NCBI GenBank assembly: GCA_966249405.1 | Contig: CBINDO010000001.1 | Location: 1 to 64,000, forward strand | DNA: 64,000 bases | Origin: SZUA-265 sp966249405 | Lineage (GTDB): Bacteria > Myxococcota_A > Polyangia > Polyangiales > Polyangiaceae | Reading direction: 5' to 3' | In this document: piece after piece, positions 52,132-60,551 of the stretch | Numbering within the stretch: position 1 is the first letter of the stretch | Layout: each line of letters starts with the position of its first letter | The notes under the pieces: model-generated | What the model was told of the DNA's origin: nothing | Databases searched by the model: none | What the model saw: the letters and a program-made list of their open reading frames with translations, nothing else | Translations under genes and position numbers: made by a program

Positions 52132-53204
52132 ACACCCTCTTCCCCTTCGGCTTTGCGCTACCCACGGCGCTGTATTTGGTCTGTTACGTGCTCACGTTGT
52201 GTCTACACCTGATATTGATCAGCTACACGCTCGCTGGCGCTGGTTACCTAGCGATCCTCGGGCTAGTAGGAAGGCGGCGCTTCGACGCGGCACGGGAGTT
52301 GGGCGCTGTCATTCAAGATTGGCTACCGTTCAGTTTGGGCCTTGCCATAACCGCAGGCGTCGCACCGTTGCTGTTCTTGCAGATTCTGTATCAACCGCTC
52401 TTCTACACGGCCAATCTGCTGTTGTTCCACCGCTGGATGCTCATCGTTCCAACGCTGATCTTCGGGTTCTACATGCTGTACGTGCTCAAGAGCGATCTCG
52501 GCGCCAAACGTGAGCGCCTCTGGACTTGCTCTGCCGTGGCAGCGTTCTCGTGTTTTGCGTTCGTCGGTTGGGCGTGGACGGAGAACCATCTGCTATCTCG
52601 TTCGAGCGCAGCATGGGTGGACTTCTACCGATCCCAGCAGTTCTTCTTCCGCTCCGCCGAGACGTTCCCACGGCTGGTGTTCTGGCTCCTCCTTGCAGCG
52701 AGCGTGCTTTCGGTACTTCTGGGTTGGCAGCTGCGCTACACACGCACCAGGGCGGCGGCCAAACACCAGCGCTTGGTGTGCGTGTTTGGGATTTCTGCGA
52801 CGTGCCTGGCGTTGGTTTCGGTCCTCGTCTACGGCTTCACGAGCGCGCCGGCACTCGGCGCCGTGGCCACCAGCTCGCTAGCAGCTCCGTACGCTGCGGC
52901 CGCCTTGGTTGGTGTGGTGTGCATGACGCTCGGTTGGTCGGTGCAGCTCCGGCATGACCACTCCCACGTCCCTAGCCTGGTAGCGACCACGCTTGGGATG
53001 CTGCTTGCGGTCCTGGGCGTGACGGTGACGCGCGAGGCTCAGCGCTTGAAGGCGATCGACCTGTCCGAGTTCACCGGTGCCCACGAGCGCGCCCTCGAGT
53101 CGGGCGGCTTGACGGCGTTCATCGTCTTCTTCGTCATCAACGCGTTACTCGTCGTCTTTGCCTTACGCGTGGCGCACGAAGCGATAACTCGCGGCAGCGA
53201 CTAG
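52128..53204 (+). CDS. membrane partner subunit of bd-like oxidase
   Basis: A 358-residue protein with about nine helices and no CydB motif I can name. LYLVCYVLTLCLHLILISYTLAG, PLFYTANLLLFHRWMLIVPTLIFGFYMLY and WAWTENHLLS are notable segments with His/Trp/Tyr in membrane positions. ATG 52128 overlaps the oxidase subunit stop (ATGA). It is likely the second subunit of the complex. The function is inferred from operon position. Confidence 0.78.
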   Translation: MNTLFPFGFALPTALYLVCYVLTLCLHLILISYTLAGAGYLAILGLVGRRRFDAARELGAVIQDWLPFSLGLAITAGVAPLLFLQILYQPLFYTANLLLFHRWMLIVPTLIFGFYMLYVLKSDLGAKRERLWTCSAVAAFSCFAFVGWAWTENHLLSRSSAAWVDFYRSQQFFFRSAETFPRLVFWLLLAASVLSVLLGWQLRYTRTRAAAKHQRLVCVFGISATCLALVSVLVYGFTSAPALGAVATSSLAAPYAAAALVGVVCMTLGWSVQLRHDHSHVPSLVATTLGMLLAVLGVTVTREAQRLKAIDLSEFTGAHERALESGGLTAFIVFFVINALLVVFALRVAHEAITRGSD

Positions 53205-53232
53205 ACGCGGCGCAAAACGGCGCTGCACGTAG

Positions 53233-54303
53233 TCACGAGTGGACCTCCGGTCGAGAGCGCGACTTTCGGGTAAGCGGCTCTCGACCCGCCCTCAAGATCA
53301 CGAGCTGCCCACACGCGCCCTGTACGTCGCGAGCACGGGAGTGACGAACGGTCAGTAGCGTCGGGCGATGGGCGAGCACGGCTCGAGCGAAGGACGCGAC
53401 ACGTTCGTTCGAAGGGGCTCGATACGGCGAGTGCGGATGCGCATTGAACGGAATCAAGTTGATGTGGTGCGGAAAACGCGCTCCGAACTCTGCCAGACGC
53501 CGCGCGTCCGCGTCGGTGTCATTGACGCCGTCCAGAAGAACGTACTCGAGCAACACCCGCTCACGCGGACGAAACGGATACTTCGCCAAGGCCGAAGCCA
53601 AGTTCTCGAGAGTGTAGCGGTAGCCAATCGGCATGAGCTGGCCACGAAGCTCGTCCGTGGTCGCGTTGAGACTGAGCGCCAATAGCGGTCGCACTGTGGC
53701 TCTACCCAACTGCTCGATTTGTGGCACCAGACCCGACGTGGAGACCGTGATGTGTTTCGGTGACAACCCCAGCCCTCGCCCGTCGCACATCGTCTCGATG
53801 GCTCGCAGCACGTTGTCGAGGTTGTGCAATGGTTCACCCATGCCCATGAAAACGAGCGTCACTTGACCTGGATGCCGAGGGCCGCACGCGTGAATGGCGG
53901 TCAGCACTTGAGCGACGATCTCCGCCGCCGAGAGGTGGCGCACGAAACCCATCGTGGCCGTGGCGCAAAAGCGGCAACCAATCGCACAGCCGACTTGGCT
54001 GGAGACGCAAATCGTCACCCGCTCCCCACGCGGCATGTGAACGGTCTCCACGCGATCGCCATCGAAGGTGAACAACAACTTGGTCGAGCCGTCCGACGCC
54101 GCGTGCCTCTCGTACTTGGGCAGTTCCCAACGGCGCTCGCCCAGGGCCCGCGCCGCTCTCGGCCCCACGGGTGGCCCGTCCGAACCCCAACGCCACGGGC
54201 GCTGCAACGCGGGAAACGCATCGGCCCCTGCGCCGTTCGGTGGCAGCGCCGCCAGCTCGAGGGCGGTCAAACCGAAAGCGTCGTGGCAACCCATGCGTTG
54301 CAT
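53233..54303 (-). CDS. rlmN: 23S rRNA/tRNA adenine-C2 methyltransferase (RlmN)
   Basis: A 356-residue radical-SAM methyltransferase that methylates A2503 of 23S rRNA and A37 of some tRNAs. The cluster-binding motif is CAIGCRFC (Cys106, Cys110, Cys113) in VTICVSSQVGCAIGCRFCATA. MGMGEPLHN and VSTSGLVPQI are standard RlmN blocks. The second catalytic Cys is in GACGQL (~331). ATG 54303 or 54294 is the start; the N-terminal region is slightly short compared with Escherichia coli. It is convergent with the oxidase operon. Confidence 0.93.
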   Translation of the reverse strand: MQRMGCHDAFGLTALELAALPPNGAGADAFPALQRPWRWGSDGPPVGPRAARALGERRWELPKYERHAASDGSTKLLFTFDGDRVETVHMPRGERVTICVSSQVGCAIGCRFCATATMGFVRHLSAAEIVAQVLTAIHACGPRHPGQVTLVFMGMGEPLHNLDNVLRAIETMCDGRGLGLSPKHITVSTSGLVPQIEQLGRATVRPLLALSLNATTDELRGQLMPIGYRYTLENLASALAKYPFRPRERVLLEYVLLDGVNDTDADARRLAEFGARFPHHINLIPFNAHPHSPYRAPSNERVASFARAVLAHRPTLLTVRHSRARDVQGACGQLVILRAGREPLTRKSRSRPEVHS

Positions 54304-54335
54304 TTAGCCGTCGAGGGAGCGGCTTGGCAAGCGGC

Positions 54336-55166
54336 TCACCACGGGAGCCGAGCGGGAGCGGACAACATCGCAGACCCAGCCTTCGCGCGGCACTCTGCGC
54401 ATACGTCGCGTTCGTGGTCCGTCGTCAGGACGCTCCCTTTCCCGTCTTCCATGATGCACCCGTAGTTGGGGCAGTGAGGCAGCCCGATGGTGTGCCCCAC
54501 CTCGTGCACGACCGTCTTGGCGAGGCGCTGCCGAACGTGAACTTCGTCCCTGGCACCACGTCGTGCGCGATACCGCGAGATGACGCATTGTCGTCCGGAC
54601 AACGTGGCCAAGCCCAGTATCCCCCAATCGTATACGTCGCCTTTGGTCGTCGAAATGTCCGCGTCCGTGAGCCCGATCACGACGCGAGCATCGTCGGGGG
54701 TACGCCGCTCGAGGTAATCCAAGAGTCGCTCGGCCCGATAGCGTTTGCGCGGTGGATAATAAGCGTCGTCGGGTAACGGAGCGGTCGGCAACAGCTCGAG
54801 CCGAAATGGGAAATACGCGCGCAACGCCGTCTCGACGTCCGCCAACGCGGCGTCGGGGATGCCAGCACCGAGCGGCAACAGGTAAACGCTCTCGCGCCCA
54901 ACTGCGACCACGTTCGTCGACGCCGCGCCCGTCTCTTCGCGACCGCTGGCTGGCGCTTGGACCGGCGTCGCTTCGAGGGTCGTGGTTGCGTCGGCCACGG
55001 TGTCCGGAATGTTCGGGCTCGAGACGCTGGCTCGCGCGGCGCTGCGCGTCTCACCGTTGGGGGCCGACTGCTGCCCCGTGCGCACGCACCCTGCGACCGC
55101 GCCGGCCAGGGCCCACTCCAACACCGCGCGACGGCGCACGTTCGATGGCAGCGCGCCTACAGGCAT
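54336..55166 (-). CDS. archaemetzincin-type lipoprotein metalloprotease
   Basis: A 276-residue protein with a leader ending AVAGC (Cys27), a Ser/Thr/Ala linker, then an archaemetzincin domain: HEVGHTIGLPHC (221-232), CIMED at 237 and CAEC at 256-259, fitting HExxHxxGxxHC...CxM...CxxC. The second zinc site is complete. Typical archaemetzincins are small soluble cytoplasmic proteins; here it is exported and lipid-anchored. It overlaps the upstream Ser/Thr kinase by ten bases, so the two are co-translated. Confidence 0.88.
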   Translation of the reverse strand: MPVGALPSNVRRRAVLEWALAGAVAGCVRTGQQSAPNGETRSAARASVSSPNIPDTVADATTTLEATPVQAPASGREETGAASTNVVAVGRESVYLLPLGAGIPDAALADVETALRAYFPFRLELLPTAPLPDDAYYPPRKRYRAERLLDYLERRTPDDARVVIGLTDADISTTKGDVYDWGILGLATLSGRQCVISRYRARRGARDEVHVRQRLAKTVVHEVGHTIGLPHCPNYGCIMEDGKGSVLTTDHERDVCAECRAKAGSAMLSAPARLPW

Positions 55167-56806
55167 TCCGACTTGATGCGACGGATGCCCTCGGAATCCA
55201 CGGTGTACGGCTGCTTACACGGGTTCTCGGCGGGAACGACCGGCTTCGGCGGTGGGACATATTTCGGGGCGCGCCAACGCGGCCGCGAGTCGACCTTGGG
55301 TGGTTCGTTTTGTGCCGCCGTCTTGTCCACAACGGCGCCCGTGGCAGCGCCCGCGGTAACCGCCGGCGTCGCCTCGACGGTACTGGTGGACACCACCTTG
55401 CTCCCCGGTAGGGTGATCGGCGCGTTCGCAGCTGCTGGTTCGGGCACCGGGCTACTCCCACCGCTGCTCAACGCCCATGCTCCGAAGCCCAATAGCGCCG
55501 CCCCCAACCCGAGCCCGACGAAGAGTTTGTTGCGGCCGCCTCGACGATGGAACGGATCTTCCTCGAAGGTCGTTGCGCCGCTCAGCAACTCGACGGGCGG
55601 CGCAGACACGGGAAGCCGCAACGCGGGTTGCGTCATCGGGCTGTCGAGCACCGTCGTCGGGAGCTCGTCCGCCGTGGCGGGGGGCGGAAGTGGCAACCGT
55701 GACTTGCGCGGCGGTGGCCGCGGCGGTCCCGACTGATGCGCTCTCGCCGCCGCCGCGGTGTTGCGCACGAGCAAGTTGAGGTCGATTCCCTGTTCACCCG
55801 TTGGCGGCGAAAGCTCCGTTACACTGGAGTAGCTTTCGAGCTCCGCCAGCGCTTGCTCACGCATCTCGAGCACGTCACCGGCGATCTCTTCGACCCATTC
55901 GCCCACCTCGCGCGAGCTCATGAACGTGACGCAGTGTTCGAGCGCAACGGCGAACTCGCGAGCCGTCGAGTAGCGAGCGTTGGGGTCCTTGGACAACGCA
56001 CGTTCGACGATCTTGTCGAAGGCCGGAGGCACCGCTGGGTTGAGCAAGCTCGGCGGCGGCACGGGAAGGTCGACGATTCGGTGGATGATCTCTTGCGTGT
56101 CGTCGGCGAGGAACAAGCGTTTGCCCGTCAACGCTTCCCACAACACGACGCCCGCTGCGAACAAGTCCGCGCGGCGGTCCACGGGTTGGGACGTGAGCTG
56201 CTCCGGACTCATGTACGACAGCTTGCCCTTCACCTGGCCGTCTTTGGTGACCTGGACGCGGGCCCCAGCTTTGGCCACCCCGAAGTCCAGCAGCCGTGGC
56301 ACGCCATCCACTCCCACCAGGACGTTCTGCGGTGAGACATCGCGATGCACGACGCGCAGCGGCTGACCACGCTCGTCGGTGACCTCGTGAGCAGCGTGCA
56401 AACCGTGCAGCATACCCGAGACGATCGCAGCGATGAAGCTGACGGGGGGCTCGAGGCCCTTCTTGCGCGCGGCCCGCAGCAACCTCGAGAAGGCCTCGCC
56501 GCGGATGTAATCCATGACCAGCAGCAGCTCTTCTTCGAGCGCAACCACGTCCAGGGTAGCCACGACGTTCGGATGTTGGATCCGCGCCGCCAGTCGAGCT
56601 TCGTCCAAGAACATCGCCACGAACTCTGGGTCCTTGGCGTACTGCGGGTGCAACCGCTTGATCGCTACCGTTCGCGAAAAACCCACCGGCCCGAGTAAAC
56701 GCCCGAAGTGGACGGTCGCCATGCCGCCAGTGGCCAGCTTGCCGTACAGCGCGTACCGCCCAACGATGCGCACTTCTGGATGCGGGTCTGGTCTAAGATC
56801 TGGCAT
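55157..56806 (-). CDS. Ser/Thr protein kinase with C-terminal outer tail
   Basis: A 549-residue kinase: GKLATGGMATVHFG, VAIKRLHP, VHRDVSPQNVLV, LLDFGVAKA and KLSYMSPEQL. A ~110-residue Pro/Ser linker follows, then a helix (KLFVGLGLGAALLGFGAWALSS), and a ~100-residue outer tail ending CKQPYTVDSEGIRRIKSEC. The HRDVSPQN loop is the usual form in myxobacterial kinases. ATG 56806 is chosen. The overlap with the metalloprotease gene suggests one regulatory or stress function, which is inference. Confidence 0.93.
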   Translation of the reverse strand: MPDLRPDPHPEVRIVGRYALYGKLATGGMATVHFGRLLGPVGFSRTVAIKRLHPQYAKDPEFVAMFLDEARLAARIQHPNVVATLDVVALEEELLLVMDYIRGEAFSRLLRAARKKGLEPPVSFIAAIVSGMLHGLHAAHEVTDERGQPLRVVHRDVSPQNVLVGVDGVPRLLDFGVAKAGARVQVTKDGQVKGKLSYMSPEQLTSQPVDRRADLFAAGVVLWEALTGKRLFLADDTQEIIHRIVDLPVPPPSLLNPAVPPAFDKIVERALSKDPNARYSTAREFAVALEHCVTFMSSREVGEWVEEIAGDVLEMREQALAELESYSSVTELSPPTGEQGIDLNLLVRNTAAAARAHQSGPPRPPPRKSRLPLPPPATADELPTTVLDSPMTQPALRLPVSAPPVELLSGATTFEEDPFHRRGGRNKLFVGLGLGAALLGFGAWALSSGGSSPVPEPAAANAPITLPGSKVVSTSTVEATPAVTAGAATGAVVDKTAAQNEPPKVDSRPRWRAPKYVPPPKPVVPAENPCKQPYTVDSEGIRRIKSECL

Positions 56807-57062
56807 ACGTCATGCGTTCCGGCTTGGTGGCGGAGTGTACAACGACCGCTGACAGCCTACGGAATAGCGAACTCGTGAAATGTGGGAACCCGAACCACAT
56901 TGGTACGGCGGGCCGAATTCCGCGCAACTTTCCTTGGACGGTAGCGCGATTCCTTCGCGCCCATGAACGAAATTCGATGTTAAAACCGCTATTACCGTAA
57001 GTGCGGACCTGGGCCGCAGTAATGCGGCGCGGCGGCAAATTCCCGCACCCAAGGGACGAAGC

Positions 57063-58949
57063 ATGGCTGACAACAAGACTCCCCATCCACCGACAGCGGC
57101 AAACGACACATCTCAGGACGATCTCTGGTTGGTGAGCTACGCCGATGACGACGATCGCGAGCTCACGGCGCTGCAGATCTCGGCGGCGCTCGAGCGCGGG
57201 GAAATCGATGCAAACACCATCGTTTGGCGCGACGGCATGTCCGAATGGAAAGCAATCGCCGAAGTCGAAGCGCTGCGCTCGCAATTGCGCAAGGTGAGCC
57301 ACGCCCCCGAAAACCTGCGACGTCGTCAAACACAACTCGGGGGGTTTGGCCCCGCGCCACGTCAGGCTGGCGCTCCAACCCCGGCGCCTGCACCCGTTAC
57401 GCCAGCTGCACCCGGCCTGAGCCTGGACGATGACGAACCCACCGTCATCCAGCCCTCGTTGGTCGAAGGTTTTTCGAGCGCTCCGAACCAGGTTCGGCCC
57501 GATCCCAGCCCGCAACGTGGTCGTCACCCGACGTCGGGCAACACGCTGCGAATTCGCACCGGAGAGCCGCCGCCAGTAACCCCGCGCGATCCCTCCCAGG
57601 ATCGCATCACGCCAAACGACCTGTCGCGCAGGGCCGAACGTCTGGATTCCTCGCCGCGCGTCGCGGCTCCTTCGGACCCCGACCTCGAGTCGTTGCCGTC
57701 CGCGCTGCTGGTCACCGCAACTGGCGCTGCGCCAGTCGCACGTCGCGCCTCCGCGTCGGCCCCGCCCGCCCCGACGCGCGGAGTGATGAGCCGGCAGAGC
57801 GATCCTCCCGGAATACCACTCGGCTCGAACATCCCACGAGCCGCGTTGACGCGCGAACCAGACAGTGACGCGCCCCCCGCCCCCAAACGCCAAACCGACG
57901 CACCCAAGCCGCCGCTGCGCGCCGAGTCCAGTGACGAACCGGAGTCGTTGCCTTCGGACGCCGTCCAGTCCGTGGTCAGCACGCGCGACTTCGAGCTACC
58001 CAAGCGCACTCCCGAAGGTGAACGGCTGCCCTCGGTGCAGGTGCGTGACGACTACGCGGAAGCAGATCTGGCGCGGCAACGCACCCGCCCGCCGCGCAAT
58101 CGCCGCGAAGGTTGGGTCGAGTCGGGTACGCCGCCGCCCATCGGGGAGTTATCGGAAGCCGCAGCGCGGATCGCACACGCGACCAGCCACGTACCGGCTC
58201 CGTTCACCCCGACCGCACCGCCGCCCCCGACCTCGTCCAATGGTCGGTGGATCGGGTTGGCCCTGTTCGGCGCCGCAGCAGTCGCTGGCGCGTTCGCCCT
58301 AGGTAAACGCACCGGTGAGAGTACGACGGCGCCTTCTTCCGTGATGACCACCCAGTCGGCGATGGCGACGAGTCCCGCGCCGGTCCAAACCGCCGCCGTG
58401 GCCGAGGCAACGGCGCCGGCAACCAGTGAACTCGAGGCGCCGTCATCGGCGTCGGCAGACCCGACGTCGGCGCCCGTCGTCCCGTCGCCAGTGGCGAAGG
58501 TCGAAGCACCGCGTGTGAGCCCAGCGGTGGTGGCGCCGAAACCCGAGCCAAAACCCGTAGCAAAAGCAACGACGGGGCTATCGTCCGCACCGGCACCACA
58601 GGTGTCGTCCCCTGCCAACGACGACGCGGAGAAGCCGATCGGTGAGACACCTACCGAGCCGAAGACGCCAGCCACGCCCGGCGCCTTCGATTCCTCCGCC
58701 GCGGCGACGGCACTTGGCAACGCGGCCAGCCGAGCATCCTCGTGCCGGCAGCCGGGTGACCCTTCGGGCGTTGCACGGGTTACCGTCACTTTCGCCAACA
58801 GCGGCAGCGCCACCCACGCCATCGTCGACGGGCCTCCATTCGCGGGCACAGCCACGGGCGGTTGCATCGCCGCCACCATGCGTGGCGCCACCGTCCCCGC
58901 GTTTACTGGCGACCGAGTCACCGTGAAGAAAACTGTCGTGATCCAGTGA
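57063..58949 (+). CDS. GYF-2 domain membrane protein with AgmX/TonB-like C-terminus
   Basis: A 628-residue protein. Residues ~20-75 form a GYF-2 domain (DDLWLVSYADDDDRELTALQI, IDANTIVWRDGMSEWKAI). A ~310-residue Pro/Arg/Asp-rich disordered region follows, then a membrane helix (GLALFGAAAVAGAFALG) and a long Ala/Pro/Val linker. The end is a ~90-residue domain with a Cys pair (SSCRQPGD, GGCIAATMRG), similar to the AgmX/TonB-box-type ends of myxobacterial motility and spore proteins. ATG 57063 is chosen. Confidence 0.8.
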   Translation: MADNKTPHPPTAANDTSQDDLWLVSYADDDDRELTALQISAALERGEIDANTIVWRDGMSEWKAIAEVEALRSQLRKVSHAPENLRRRQTQLGGFGPAPRQAGAPTPAPAPVTPAAPGLSLDDDEPTVIQPSLVEGFSSAPNQVRPDPSPQRGRHPTSGNTLRIRTGEPPPVTPRDPSQDRITPNDLSRRAERLDSSPRVAAPSDPDLESLPSALLVTATGAAPVARRASASAPPAPTRGVMSRQSDPPGIPLGSNIPRAALTREPDSDAPPAPKRQTDAPKPPLRAESSDEPESLPSDAVQSVVSTRDFELPKRTPEGERLPSVQVRDDYAEADLARQRTRPPRNRREGWVESGTPPPIGELSEAAARIAHATSHVPAPFTPTAPPPPTSSNGRWIGLALFGAAAVAGAFALGKRTGESTTAPSSVMTTQSAMATSPAPVQTAAVAEATAPATSELEAPSSASADPTSAPVVPSPVAKVEAPRVSPAVVAPKPEPKPVAKATTGLSSAPAPQVSSPANDDAEKPIGETPTEPKTPATPGAFDSSAAATALGNAASRASSCRQPGDPSGVARVTVTFANSGSATHAIVDGPPFAGTATGGCIAATMRGATVPAFTGDRVTVKKTVVIQ

Positions 58950-58962
58950 CGGGGCCCACGTC

Positions 58963-59745
58963 GTGACCTGGTACGATAAACTCTGCGCCTGCCGCTCGGC
59001 GCTGCGTGGGACAACGGCCGCTACGTTAATCTCGAGCATCTTCTGGGGCAGCGCCTGCGACACGGAACGGCCTGCCCCCGCCCCCCAAACAACCGCGAGT
59101 TCGACGCCGACTACCGCCGGTGTGGCGCCGAACTCGACGGCGTCCACTGCTTCGTCGACCGCGACGCCCGTGGCGAGCTCGCTGGCGGTAACGGTCCCAC
59201 CGCCCGCGGCGACTCCGTTCGAGACCCGGGCGTCGTCGCCCGCTGCCACGTTTCCAACCAAGCCACCAGCCGATACGGCAAGAAACGTCTCACCGGCGGC
59301 AGCCACGACTACGTCGGGTGCAGCGGCACGTCCGGCGCCAGCGCCGGCCGCCGCGCTGGTGTCGAGCGCAGCGGTCAGCGGAGAAGGTTACCGAACCTAT
59401 CTGCAGATGCCCTCGCCCGTCGCGGTGGGACATGAGACGCTCGTAACCGTACACCTCGAACCGCAAGCCCCGTTCAAGAGCAACGACAAGTACCCGTATC
59501 GCTTCACGTTGGGTAAGCTGGAAGGGGCAGCCGCCCCTTCGGATACCGTGACTGGACCGACGGTGACCCCAACCCGGACCACGCTGCGCTTTGCGATGAC
59601 GCCCACGCGAGTTGGTCATGGGTCGGTGTCGGGTACGTTCTCGTTCTCGGTTTGTACCGAGGAGAAGTGCTTGGTCGAACGCGCGCCGTTGGTTTTGGGT
59701 TTCGAAGCGGTGGCCGATGCGGTATCGGCGAGCTCGAATCGGTAG
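58963..59745 (+). CDS. exported lipoprotein with Ala/Pro/Thr linker
   Basis: A 260-residue protein starting at GTG 58963, with a leader ending WGSAC, a ~115-residue Thr/Ala/Pro linker and a ~115-residue beta-type domain (YLQMPSPVAVGHETLVTVHLEPQ, TRTTLRFAMTPTRVGHGSVSGTFSFSVCTEEKC). The CTEEKC Cys pair may form a disulfide. It starts 13 bases after the GYF protein stop and ends 15 bases before hisIE. The function is unknown. Confidence 0.72.
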   Translation: MTWYDKLCACRSALRGTTAATLISSIFWGSACDTERPAPAPQTTASSTPTTAGVAPNSTASTASSTATPVASSLAVTVPPPAATPFETRASSPAATFPTKPPADTARNVSPAAATTTSGAAARPAPAPAAALVSSAAVSGEGYRTYLQMPSPVAVGHETLVTVHLEPQAPFKSNDKYPYRFTLGKLEGAAAPSDTVTGPTVTPTRTTLRFAMTPTRVGHGSVSGTFSFSVCTEEKCLVERAPLVLGFEAVADAVSASSNR

Positions 59746-59760
59746 AACCCGAGGCGGAAG

Positions 59761-60417
59761 ATGCAACTCAAGTACGACTCATCTGGTCTGATCGTGGCCG
59801 TGTGCCAGGACTATCTCGACGGCTCCATCCGTATGGTGGCGTGGATGAACGAAGCCGCCGTGCAACGCACGCTGGAGACGAAACACGCGACGTTCTACAG
59901 CCGCTCGCGAGCTCAGCTGTGGACCAAGGGGGAGACCAGCGGAAACTTGCTGCACGTCGAGTCCATGCACGTCGATTGCGATGGCGACACGTTGTTGCTC
60001 CGGGTTCGCGCCGACGGCCCTTCGTGTCACACCGGCCAGCCAACCTGTTTCTTCTCGCCATACCCCGACGGAGAGGAAAGCCAAGCCGTCCCCACCTTCC
60101 TCGACGCCCTCGAGCGAGAGCTCGAACTGCGAAAGACCAGCACTGGGACGAAGAGCTACACCAAGTCGCTGCTCGAGGCGGGTCCCAAGAAGATCGAGAG
60201 CAAGTTGCTTGAGGAGAGCAGCGAGTTCTGTCAGGCCCTCGAGGCCGAGTCGGAAGAACGCGTGGCGAGCGAAGCCGCCGACGTCTTGTACCACTTAATG
60301 GTGGGCTTGAGGCTCCGTTCAGTAAGTGTGCGTCGCGTATTCGAGCACCTTGCAGCACGCACTTCTATGAGTGGCCACGAAGAAAAGTCGCGGCGTGGTT
60401 CAACCCAGAAAGCCTAA
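59761..60417 (+). CDS. hisIE: bifunctional phosphoribosyl-AMP cyclohydrolase/phosphoribosyl-ATP pyrophosphatase
   Basis: A 218-residue enzyme of histidine synthesis (steps 2 and 3). HisI part ~1-100: WMNEAAVQRTLETKHATFYSRSR, LWTKGETSGN, DCDGDTLLLRV and ADGPSCHTGQPTCFF, with the zinc-binding Cys residues. HisE part ~115-205: TKSLLEAGPKKIESKLLEESSEF and EAADVLYHLMVGL, helical nucleotide pyrophosphatase. The order and length fit hisIE fusions. No other his genes are seen nearby. Confidence 0.93.
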   Translation: MQLKYDSSGLIVAVCQDYLDGSIRMVAWMNEAAVQRTLETKHATFYSRSRAQLWTKGETSGNLLHVESMHVDCDGDTLLLRVRADGPSCHTGQPTCFFSPYPDGEESQAVPTFLDALERELELRKTSTGTKSYTKSLLEAGPKKIESKLLEESSEFCQALEAESEERVASEAADVLYHLMVGLRLRSVSVRRVFEHLAARTSMSGHEEKSRRGSTQKA

Positions 60418-60551
60418 TGTTGACCCGCGGTTTGGCCGAATCCTACGATGACCGACGGCGTCGGTGAGCCGTATTTGGTGTTCGCACATACAATCACGAC
60501 GGCACGAGGCGTCTACTTGCCCCGGCAAATCCGCACAGAGTCAACACGATC

